Assembly: GCF_964340395.1 (NCBI RefSeq)
Contig: NC_135570.1
Span: forward strand, 7,276,322-7,340,321
Direction of reading: 5' to 3'
Length of the DNA: 64,000 nucleotides
Source of the DNA: Glandiceps talaboti
Taxonomy: Eukaryota; Hemichordata; Enteropneusta; Spengelidae
The translations under genes and the position numbers were made by a program. How positions within the stretch are numbered: position 1 is the stretch's first letter; each line of letters opens with the position of its first letter. Below the pieces are notes generated by a model. That model saw only the letters and a program-made list of their open reading frames with translations. It searched no databases and was not told the DNA's origin. Positions 24,811 through 35,818 of the stretch are shown here, in pieces.

Positions 24811-26012
24811 AAATCACCCCCCATATTTTCAGAGCTCCCCTAGATGTATATTGTTTTTATATTAAAAGAGAGACAGAGTTTTATAGTCACATTTGGCGGA
24901 CTGAGAGAGAGGTTATAGCTTTAGGCCAATTTCTCATGGAATACTTCAGACTGAGAGATTCATTTTTTTTGAGAACACGCCCGTAAATTGCTCGCAGCAA
25001 GCTATAGATAAAGATTTGACATTGTAGGCAAGCGCGTTATCGCTCGCTGTAAGCTGAAAGATCCATTACTGTGAGCACTCCTATTATCGCTTGCTAGAAA
25101 CTATAGACTGGAATTCGTTGGTATGGGTTTTTTCGTTAATCACAAGCCACAAACTATAAAATGAAGATACATCGCTGTGAGTACTCCATGAAGTGTTTCT
25201 ACAGTGATAAGGGTACAGTGCTTGCAATGATGAATCTTTGAATCTTGGAATGCAACATTTGCTTTGAAAAGTAATGTGATAAAGTTGTTTGATGAGAACC
25301 ACTTTTCCATTGCATCAACGGTTCATGTACTCGTAATGTATTTATTTGAACAATGTAAAACTTTGTGTATGTTGTACAGCAATAAGGTGGAATGTGATTT
25401 TTGTATATAATGCTACTAGAATTGATCTCCATGTCATGAAAAGGGAATGCATAATGTTATACTTTCTTCCATGTATAGAATCGTAGCTCTTTCAATCTGA
25501 TGCACGTATTGATATTCATCCGATAAAAGTTGATATTAGCAAGTCAGCTATACTGATCTCAGTGTATTGCACCCTCAGTTGTGATGTATTTTAAGATACT
25601 TGTAAACTTGAATATTCAATTTTTGCTGATTGCAGGTTAACTATTCTAAATTGGAAATTGTTCTTCTGTGATCTATTTGACACACCGTCAAGTGTATACA
25701 GAAGTACTCCATTCAACAAGGACTGATGAATTCATCATTGTAGACACTTTCTAAATTATAAACCAAACGATTTGTCATTTTGGGCACTCCTGTAATTTCT
25801 GATTGAAAAATTCATTTTTGTGTCAATCACTCACTACAAATGCCAAGTGTGTGAGTGATTAATAGAAGTATCTACAACAACAAATCCTTTGTTTCCATAT
25901 TTTGAGACAGCGAAATTCACTACTGTGTTCAACACTTACTTGGACATTGTATGTGAACGAGTGATTCACTGGATCATCCACAACATGAAACACTTCATTG
26001 ATATTTACCACT

Positions 26013-26149
26013 TAGCCTGGAATCCTTGTGGATGGGAATTTGAAATGGTTCTCCCATCACGGCGAGATGGGAAACCAAAATTTAAATCCCCATCCACGTA
26101 GATTGGGAAAATCAAAATTTAAATCCACATCTGCATGGATTCCAGGCTA
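26013..26149. mobile_element. Small MITE-like element with 13-bp inverted ends
   Basis: Begins TAGCCTGGAATCC and ends with its perfect reverse complement. Two internal copies of AAAATTTAAATCC and matched GATGGG/CCCATC blocks suggest an imperfect long hairpin. Length 137 bp. Confidence 0.6.
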
Positions 26150-27102
26150 TTTAGTACTACTACATTCTCAAAAACATCACCAAACATTACTTTTGAAATA
26201 TAGAAAACAGTACTATAATACAATTATCATATCAGACCCTATATGACAGTACTGTTCTCCCCACACCTATATTTGAGTCTACCCTATTATTTCTCGAAAA
26301 CAATAGAATCATATTTTACATACTGATCATTTCTTTTGTTATGCAAATTTTGAACAACATGAGTCTATTATCATTATCTGGGGAGAACATGCAGCAAATA
26401 CCAGTGGAAGTTATGAATCGCTCACTTTGTTGTGTGGTTTACAGTATCTTACAGTCTAGTGTCACAGCTGATAATAGTGTTTGTTTGTGATTTAAAGATA
26501 AGTGAGTCCCACTTCAGTTTTATGACTGTCAGTCAACAGTTGTTTCAGGGGCTTCTATAATCTATGTCTGTGAAGTAAAGATTTTTGTAGCACCCCTAAT
26601 GAGTATTGTTATGGTCTCTAGTATTTAGATATTATTTGAATGATGTATGTATTTGTTTGTTTTTATCATTGACAATCTCCGAGTAGAACTTAGCATAGTA
26701 TGTGTATTGTTAAATTTAGTATATAGCCTTAGTAAGTATCTTATGTTGTATTTATTAGTCAGTAGTTCAATCCATGTCAATACTCAACTTGCATAATCAA
26801 ATTCGTAGGACTCTCAATCCCATTCTGATTCTGATGCTGTCATCACTGAGATTCATCACAATGTAACATTGTAGCTAGAAAGTTTACATTTGTAGCCCAA
26901 TTATTGGGCCTGTGCTCTGAAGAAAATTAGCTGTTGAAAAACTTTCTCATGAGCTTAAAACTTATCAAACCAATATCCAGACTACTTATGGAGGCAGTGT
27001 AAACAAAATGACCTCCCTTGGACTTTTAGGGGTCCTAAGCCAGACTTTAAAACACAAAACATCAAATCCTGTGAAGTTATGCAAGGAGAGAATTAGACAC
27101 CC

Positions 27103-27208
27103 AGTGCACAATCTGAGGCAATTAATATTCATTTATGTTAATTGTATTCATGGATATGCAAATTTTATGATAATTAATAGCCACTTCATTGTCCTCTGAT
27201 TGTGCACT
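27103..27208. repeat. Short foldback with 16-bp arms
   Basis: AGTGCACAATCTGAGG faces CCTCTGATTGTGCACT with one mismatch across about 74 bp of AT-rich spacer. The word CCCAGTGCACAAT also occurs near 18579. Confidence 0.5.
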
Positions 27209-28911
27209 GTATAGAATGTTACTTTATATTGTTTTATAAGTACCGGGTATATTTTGTTTTTCTGTTTGTAATCTGTAAAGATGGGGGAAGGGATACTAAT
27301 TTCATATCAGATGTATTTTGTGTTTTCTACAATAACTTTATGTTGTTAAAAATGTGTTGATATTGTTTAACTTTTTTTTGACATGACCATAGGTTGTACG
27401 CTATTGTTACAGTCTTACCGTAAACATTACAGAAGTTTTGTTATGCAAGTGTCTGTCTTCTTGTAAAAGTTGAATGTTTGATTGATAGAATGGCAGTCAT
27501 TGTACCATATGTGATATGTCGGATAAATGATAGCAACATACAAGTTTATGTTTTGTTCGCAATATGAATTTGCTGTAGGTGTATCGTTGTTGGATAGTAA
27601 GAGTCAACACCATTACCACAAGTCATATTTTTCCTCTGCATGTCTAGTACAGTTGTGACAAAAAGGTCTGTCATTTTCATAGCATAGAACCACAAACTCT
27701 GTTGCTTTATTGCGAATGCCACTCTTGGAAATGTAATCCTTAAAATGTTTGCTTATGGAGAGTCATTTCATAATTTTACATCACATACATAACATCCGTA
27801 GTGTTCTGCTATAATGCATGCCTGTTTACTCTCATGAGTCAATGCATGTCCATAACAAGGACTTCTACTGGACAATGAATGCAGAGCAAGTTTCAACTCA
27901 GTGTTTTGTGGCAGTTGCACGTAATGTAAGTGATGTAAGATCATGAAAGGTTTCTCCAGAACCCATAATTTATGAAAATGTCTTCATTTCCTGCAGTGGT
28001 GTTCCTCTTTTAGAAAATTATACTTGTGTACGTTTTTCAGTCAGTTGGGTAACCTTCAATGGCTTCCTAACAACCCTAATTAGTGGCATAGCTGAGTCAT
28101 CAATGTATTCAAAATTAGTTTTTATATCAAATGGTTCCTCCTGTTCAAGTGTCTGACATGTGCTAGGAGGATTAGTTTGGATGTGTTGCCATGTTTAACA
28201 TGTATTTGTCGTGTTAGACGATGTTTTACAAGAACCGATGTACAACCTGTGATGTCATGCAATGGAACAACAAAGACTAAACATGTAGCTAAATTATCAT
28301 ATTTATTGAAATCATAAAATAATTAGTAATATCAATAATAGTCCGAATCCTAGCCATAATATTGCTTTAATGGTGTGTTTCTTTTAACCTTAAGAAATAA
28401 CATGATTTTATTGAGCGGAAATAACACAATTTTATTGAGCATAAAGTACAAACTTGTGAATTTTTATGATTGATATTTGACCCTACCAATGAAAAAAAAT
28501 AGTGAGTTTCTATGAAATAAAATCCCAGAATACTTTGGGTGATAGTAAAGAATTTTAATAATAAATTGATGCGTTGCCCCATCTTGCTGGTAACAAATAA
28601 TGAATATGTAAAGAACGGGAAACTAGTAACCTTGACACTGTACTATTAGTCTTACTTGATAATAATTATCATGTTGGCAGGATTGTATATTTTGCTATTT
28701 TTTCTAATAGAAACTCTTAAAAATTTGTAGAAAATTAATATGTCACTTTGTGAACATAGTATTGATGTGATTGTGTGGTGTAAGATGGGACATTATCACA
28801 GCATATTATAACAACACTGATACAATTATATAATGAACCATACAACATTACCAAACATGATGGAAACTCACCTGTGCAAATGTTCAGTCTAAATTCATGA
28901 ATATAATGTCG

Positions 28912-29218
28912 CATCGCACCAATATTTTTTAAGTAGCTCATCAAAGCTTTCACCAGGTGTACACCCTGGCTTTGTTAATGTTTTCTGAAGTCATGACACA
29001 TGTGTGACTTCAGACAATAGGTGAGGGATTAAGGAAGCGATTCATGTTTGGACTTTACAACCATCTATGAACCATAACGGGGACATTACCAACTTCTGAG
29101 ATTTTGGGACAATTATCTGATGTGATGCATGCGTCGTGACTTCAGAAAACACTGATGAAGCCATTGTGGATACCTGGCAAAAGCGTTGGTGAGCTACTTG
29201 ACAATTTTGGTGCAATAC
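28912..29218. mobile_element. Penelope-like retroelement relic with inverted arms
   Basis: Arms of about 90 bp (28912-29008 and about 29128-29218) are inverted, diverged copies containing CACCAA, AAGTAGCTCA, CCAGGT and TGTTTTCTGAAGTCA. Between them, on the plus strand, lies the end of a GIY-YIG endonuclease frame (29025-29120), followed by CTGATGAAGCC, a tail typical of these elements. Confidence 0.55.
29025..29120 (+). pseudogene. GIY-YIG endonuclease C-terminal fragment, broken
   Basis: 32 codons reading GIKEAIHVWTLQPSMNHNGD, then ITNF, an in-frame TGA, DFGTII and stop. It keeps the EAIxxxxxxPSMNxxGG-type end of Penelope-like GIY-YIG domains. It is not functional. Confidence 0.5.
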
Positions 29219-29604
29219 GAAGTTAAATTTTTATGAACTTAATTACCAAACATACTTCATGCATTTTAATCATTATATAGACTGAAAGACAGTTTTACAC
29301 ACGCATTCTACGTTTCGTACGTGCAGGATCTGATGTTTGGTTTATAGAAAATGACTTATTCTTGCATGAAATTGTTGTTATTGATGTTCATTGAATACTG
29401 TATTTTCTGATTTGTATAGCTTAAAATGATTGACACCTTGCCTGCTTCTTTAGTTTCTGTATTTTAAAAAAAGTACTATTCTTCAAGTCTTTCCAAAACA
29501 TTGGATTGTAGTGAAGGGAAACTGCAATCTGAATTGCAGCATAGTTTTACATCATCTTGTGTTCAATAGAAACTAGTTATAGATCTAACAGAACGTATAA
29601 GCCT

Positions 29605-29866
29605 TGACAAATATCTTACTAACATTGCTACATTGTATTGCCTGGTTTGACAAATATTTTACTAAAATTGCTACATGGTATCATCTGGCTTGACAATATC
29701 TTACTAAAATTGCTACATTGTATCACCTGGCTTGACAATATCTTACTAACATTGCTACATTGTATCATCTGGCTTGACAAATATCTTACCTAAAATTGCT
29801 ACATTGTATCATGTGTTTTTGATAAATATCTTACTAACATTGCTATATTGTATTGTCTGGCTTGAG
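29605..29866. repeat. Minisatellite, 42-44-bp unit, about 6 copies
   Basis: Unit built on TTGACAAATATCTTACTAAC and ATTGCTACATTGTATCATCT. Copies differ by single-base indels and an AAC/AAA variant. Confidence 0.9.
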
Positions 29867-32533
29867 CAAAACTGTTACATTTTAGTCCTTGCAAATCACC
29901 AAAAGGTAGCTCAAGCAAAGAAAATATAACAGTGTTGCTAAGTTTTTGTTGAGTCAGACAATTAAATGTAACATAGTTCATATTTGTCAAGTTATACAAT
30001 ATCCTGTTTTAGGTTAACTGGTTTCTATTGTAACTTTGCATTGCCTTGCTTATAATATTAATAGTTATGTTAAAATTGAGCTTCCAAAGAAATTATTCGC
30101 AATTACTGATTTTATCTGCAATGTTATAAAATATGATCTGTTTTTTTTATCAGTCATGTTATTAATATACGTGTCATGTATGACAGAAAGTTTGTGTATG
30201 AACCATGTCCATGTCACTATTTGTACAAAAAAAAATCATAGTTGATGAGTGGTAGATAGAATCAAAATTTACAAAAGTTTAACTTGTACACCCTATTTCT
30301 GACAAACAGTTGGTTTTGTCCTTCTATTTTATATGGAGGGTCAGCCCATTCCATTAGGAAATAGGTGTGAATAGGTTTGCAATATTTATATATATGCAAT
30401 GGAAAATAAGTAGGACAAGTAAGTTACTGATCTGCTTAATTTACTCTCTTCAAAGATATGCTATGAATGTTGTGTGAATTGATCAACTTACCTTTTACTA
30501 GGCCGGAATCCACTATGTGGGACGAAATCGCAAGCTGGAACCCATAGTGTGGGAAGAACCACAGTTTGAACAAAGTCAGCCAAACACTGCATTCAAAAAT
30601 ATTCAGATTTATAAACCTATAGTGACAAAGGCTCTTACAGCGCCGGCAAGCTTAGTGTTGCAAAGGCTCTTTACAGCGCCGGCAAGATTAGCGTGGTGTT
30701 TGCTCTGTAGACTTTTAATAGCCAAATTTTGTGTCTACAGAAACAAAGCATCGCAGTTGCTTCATTGAGTGTTTGTTGATTGTCGGTGTTCTATGTCACT
30801 TTAAATTTCCCTCAAAATGGTAGAAGACGAATTTATGAAGAGTCAGAGCAATCAAAAGTGTTACATGTATTATTATGAAAAAATTATTTATGTTGAAAAA
30901 AAAGGATTAGATGGAATATGACAACTTGAGATTGACTTTGCAAGTAGAAATGTGTACATTTACTTGTATGTCTAATTTCAGCCAAGCCAAGACACTGGAA
31001 GTACCAATGAAAATTGATCAAGCTGTAACAATGGAATGGCCAAAACTGTGTTATTTAGCAACATATATAGTTGCTAGGAACCGCTCGACGTTCCTATAGT
31101 GTGTTGTTTCCAAAGTCAACAATCAAATCTAGAAGTGTTGTTTCAGTTGTATTTTTCAATCGTTTCCGTAGTGAGACACACTTTCAATTGTTTGTGGACT
31201 CTACTCAAAGTAGGAATTATTTTGATACAGAGTTCTTATCAACATCATGATCCTCTAAATCAGCCAGTTCTTGTTACAACATGATTGATTGTCATTGTAA
31301 TATAGAGTCTCCTTGTTCACAGATGAAATCATTTTCAAAAAAGTCCCGTTGTTCAGTGTATGCTGAATGAATATGATTCGCAAGAAAGCAATGCTTTGCC
31401 AGTTAATTATTTGTTTTGTCTTGTAAATAAACATCAGGGACTGTATTTAGTATATTACTGGGGGTGTAGTATAGACAATATTTTAAGCAATAAATATATA
31501 TGACAACATTCAATGCAGTGTCTGCAGTGTATCTTTTTAAAGAGGCACAAGCCGAGCTTGTAAGCATTTTACTCAAGTGAAAATACTTGCATAACACCAC
31601 ATTCCAGTATAATGTTAATGTTGATGCACGTCTTCTATAACATAATTTTCTTCTGGCATTGTCAGAACAGTTCATTCCATAGTAGGAGTTTCAAGAACAA
31701 TTTTTGATACGTTTGATAAATGACGTTATCGGATCATTTCAGCGTTATATCCTAATAGTTCAGTCATTTGCAAGTGTTGGTTAAGTATGCTTCAGTAGGT
31801 ACAATAATGCGAGTACCTTTTAAATATACAGCAAAGAATGTGCCAAAATATGTATAAACTCAGTTTTTGCCCCTTTAATGTGTATATGTACATTACATGG
31901 AGGAAGTGCTATGCTGAGTATGAGAAAAGTTGTACGTTCCAAAATAGAAATATGATATTGATATCAACTCTTGGAAGTTGCTTCACATTCATTGTCCAAT
32001 TAACATAGACCGGATGATGAACAATAAATATTCATGACTCCTAAGTGCTTATTACCTTCAGATATATAAACATGAATATTCATTGTTCACCTAATGAACA
32101 TGTATGTCTACTAACTCCCATGAGACGATGCTGGGACAATGAACTTTAATTTGGTATTTTTTACGTGAAATTTCTGTTACGTGAAATCATGAAATGTTTT
32201 AATATCTGTCTATCAGTAACAAATGAATTGATTTTCTTGACTGGGGACTTTTAAAATATCAGAGTTAAAAACAATGTCTACAAAGAAGCATAGCGTTATA
32301 TAAATATGTTACTTCATCAAATAGGAAAGTACTAGTACACAGTGTTTGCATTGAAGTAAATATAACTGCGAAATTAAAACTTAGTATTACTTTACACCCT
32401 ATGTTTCAAAAATACCTTTGTACCAACCATAGAGGGCGCCAGTTATATGTATGTGTACTGACCACCTGTTGGAATGTACAGAAAATCTACATTGCTATGT
32501 AATCATGCATACGTTGTCATATGTACACATTTA

Positions 32534-32821
32534 TACATACGTATACGCATACATACATACATACATACATACATACATACATACATACATACATACACAC
32601 ACATACGTACATACATACATACATACATACATACATACATACATACATACACACACACACAAACATACATACACACATACATACATACATACATACATAC
32701 ATACATACATACATACATACACACATATATACATACACACATACATACATACATACATACATACATACATACATACATACATACATACATACATACATAC
32801 ATACATACATACATACATACA

Positions 32822-32852
<31 letters not shown>
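32534..32852. repeat. Long (ATAC)n array
   Basis: About 320 bp of ATAC units with a few ACAC interruptions. It is open in all frames on both strands, which explains the repetitive ORFs. Not coding. Confidence 0.97.
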
Positions 32853-32853
<1 letters not shown>

Positions 32854-33226
32854 AAAGGCGTATATTAGTAATTATCTCTTTGAATATTGCACAATAATTC
32901 TAGTTTATTTTTTGTAATAAAATCCCATGTTCATAATATACATCTTGAATCAAAACAAAAGAACACTGGATTTGTAATCCACACATCCAATTTGTTGCTG
33001 AAATAAATCCTCTAAATAAGACACACTATATTTAAATAACTGTACCCATGGACCAACTTAATTGACTCACTGCACTAACCTAATATTAATATATATTTAT
33101 GCACTCTCTATCTGGGATAGACTATTCTTTTGATATTGATGTGGCAAATTAAGAGGTCCGTGGATACAGCGATCTAAACTTGGTAAATTCATTTGATAGA
33201 TGTGTGTGTGTGTCTGTGTAATATGT

Positions 33227-33231
33227 ATCTA

Positions 33232-33262
<31 letters not shown>

Positions 33263-33321
33263 TTATGTATGTATGTATGTATGTATGTATGTATGTATGT
33301 ATGTATGTATGTATGTCTGTC

Positions 33322-33386
<65 letters not shown>

Positions 33387-33388
33387 GT
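33227..33388. repeat. (CTGT)n/(ATGT)n/(CTGT)n array
   Basis: A block of about 10 ATGT units is flanked by CTGT runs of about 7 and about 17 units. Not coding. Confidence 0.97.
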
Positions 33389-33763
33389 GTTCGAAAGACT
33401 ATATGTGTCTATACACGTATGAGTTCTTGTTTGTGAGTAAATGTCGACGGCTGTGACCAAACGTTGAACAGTAAGTTTACAAGCAATCTGTATTTGAGAG
33501 TGTTTTAGTAACATTTACCGTACTTCTTTGATTGAAATGTCAACTAATGTTGCTATATTCTGTCAATATGAGGCTAAACACAAAATGGGACCAATACTTA
33601 ATATACACTGTAAATATATACTGTAAAATAAGAAAGAAGTTTTGAGAAAATGTAAGCGCCTCGTAAAAACATACCCACTTTGAATCTCCCCAAACTGGAA
33701 TAACAAACTGGGTAAGATTACCTTTCACTATTTAAAAAAAATGACTGGAGATACTTAGGCAAT

Positions 33764-33882
33764 AAAATTTACATGGAAATAGAAGCAAAGTCTCACTCCT
33801 TTTTTGAAAGTAAAAGTGTTTAGGGTCGGCGGCTTAAACATGGGTCGGTCGGGTTATCGGATACACACATTTTTATTTGACC
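33764..33882 (-). repeat. Dispersed repeat carrying the likely caspase poly(A) signal
   Basis: On the minus strand it shares blocks, in order, with 38172-38290 (plus): CAAATAAAA, a GATAACCCGACC/AATAACCCGACC block, GTTTAAGCC, GACYCTAAACA, and CTTCTATTTCC. The AATAAA at 33877-33872 (minus) is inside the element. Confidence 0.5.
33872..33877 (-). terminator. Poly(A) signal candidate for the caspase gene
   Basis: AATAAA on the minus strand, 92 bp after the caspase stop codon. Confidence 0.45.
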
Positions 33883-33968
33883 TTTGAACTCAGACAGGGG
33901 TTCTTGATTGTTGGCATTTGTGTAAGTTGTACTCTTACTGCCATATATGGTAATACTTAATTGTTGGT

Positions 33969-35786
33969 CTAGATTGTGGTTACTCTTCGTTTTTGTTGTT
34001 CTGGTGGTTTAGCGGTAAAGTATAAATCTTTCGTCAACCTTGTTTCAATACATGGTATCTGTTTCTTCTCACTACTTGTATCGTCACCAGTGTTGGACTC
34101 AAACTTGTAGGCGACCTTTCTGCAAACACGCGTCATCATACGTAGCACGTCCATGGTGTCACCGTGGTTATCAATGACGTCACACAGAGACTGGATGAAC
34201 CAAGAACCATTGCCAACATTTCTCCACGAATAGTACCCTGCAAATGATATTGATGTAAACAATGGTAGAAAAAAAACATTTTATAGATGTCAGTCAAATA
34301 ACACACGTCATTTTTCAAAATTTACTGTTTGTGTATTCATGTAATTTGCATAAAATTCTGGACAAATATTTTGTAAATGACCGATAATGCACCGTTTTGC
34401 CCGTATTAACAGTTAGGAGATTCGCATTCCCTCTATCACAGATAGAAGAACTGCGCATGTCACGTGGTAGACTAAATATTCAAATTGTTACTCACCAGGT
34501 ACGGTTGAATAGCAAATAAGGAAGTCAGCCTCTAAAGGAATACGTTGGATTCTTGGTGCTGCATCTGTTTCATCTTTCCCATTGTGCAAAACAGCCCCTT
34601 CGTCATATTTCTGTCCTCTGCAAGCCTATATGGTGACAATATATAACGACAAGTGTAATTTTTGGTGATTATGATCAACTATGCCTCAATAAAATATTCA
34701 TAATCATATTATAATCATATTACCATGTAAATAAAACAAATATTTTGGGGCGTTGAGATGGTTTTCCAGGGCTATTCCAATAACCTAATACATGAATTAA
34801 TTTAGTTATTAATGTTCGGTAGTTAATTATTAACTTCAGTGAAAGTATTCTATCAATATTTTGTAACATTTATTACCACTGACTAGTCCCTTTTGTTGTT
34901 TCAATATTCAAAGATGGAATGCCATGGTTCAGCTTGATTCAAAATACAAAATAATTGACATGTGACCTCAGCGTCTGATCTGTGTGTTGCCTTGGGGATA
35001 ATGCTTTCCGGGAGGCGTGGCCGGGAGGGCGTGGCTGAATCTGATTGGTCAGATTAGCATAACGTGATCCGAATGGAAATTCCCCAACAGAAGACAGTCA
35101 CACCCTCTTCAACCTGGCATGGCCACCTGAGCGGAATGGTGAACTCATCGTCGACATTTTTCCAGAGAATTCTATCCTAAGATCCTAACTGAGCTCAAAA
35201 GAATCATCTCAAGACGATTGAGGGAGCAAAGTCTACACTCGACGGAGGTTTGGCGAAAATTCAAGAAATTTGGGCAAAGTTATAGCCGACTTTGTTGTCA
35301 TACAACTTGGCTGATATCGGGCGTATAAACAAAAGCACAATGTAGTTGTCGGTCACACTTTCGATGAGACTAAGACGACCCTAAGATTATTAGCCATCGA
35401 AATATTGCCTGGTGTTTGTCCTGTTGAGAGTATTATTCACATGTTTTTGTCATTTTTGCCAGCGTGGGATTTTCTGGCTTGTTTTGAGGTGGTGGAAGGT
35501 TGTGTCGTTTTCCTGCACGTATATCTCTGGGCACCGTACTCCTTACGGGGGTTGAGATTCAACTCAGATATACAACAGGAATGACAAATTCAAGGCTTTG
35601 GCTCTTGTCGGTCTGTTGTGTGTAAGTAGGGTGTGATTTTGCTAGCAATGGCATCTCTCTGTGCACTTAGGATAAACCCTTTGTTGAAAACTGAATCATC
35701 CATTTGCATTGGAGATGGTGGTGTGAGAGGTGTCGACATGACGGACCACTCTTTTTACATCCCGTAATGGAAGGTTATGTTATGCC

Positions 35787-35818
<32 letters not shown>

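Larger units (their letters stand above)
24811..33968. other. MOB1 3' UTR and convergent intergenic region
   Basis: MOB1 (plus) and the caspase (minus) converge on this 9.2-kb stretch. The MOB1 poly(A) site cannot be fixed: AATAAA occurs near 28516, 28559, 31424 and 31490. The region holds foldbacks (26013-26149, 27103-27208), a Penelope-like relic (28912-29218), a minisatellite (29605-29866) and tetranucleotide arrays. The short ORFs here do not look like known proteins. Confidence 0.6.

Noticed and set aside
30517-30768. 83-codon plus ORF containing duplicated ACAGCGCCGGCAAG
   Set aside because: No domain, no splice partner and no conserved pattern. The duplication looks like a local repeat.
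32451-32897. Long overlapping ORFs on both strands with Ile-His-Thr-Tyr or Met-Tyr-Val-Cys repeats
   Set aside because: They are translations of the (ATAC)n array, open in every frame, with no non-repeat coding flank.
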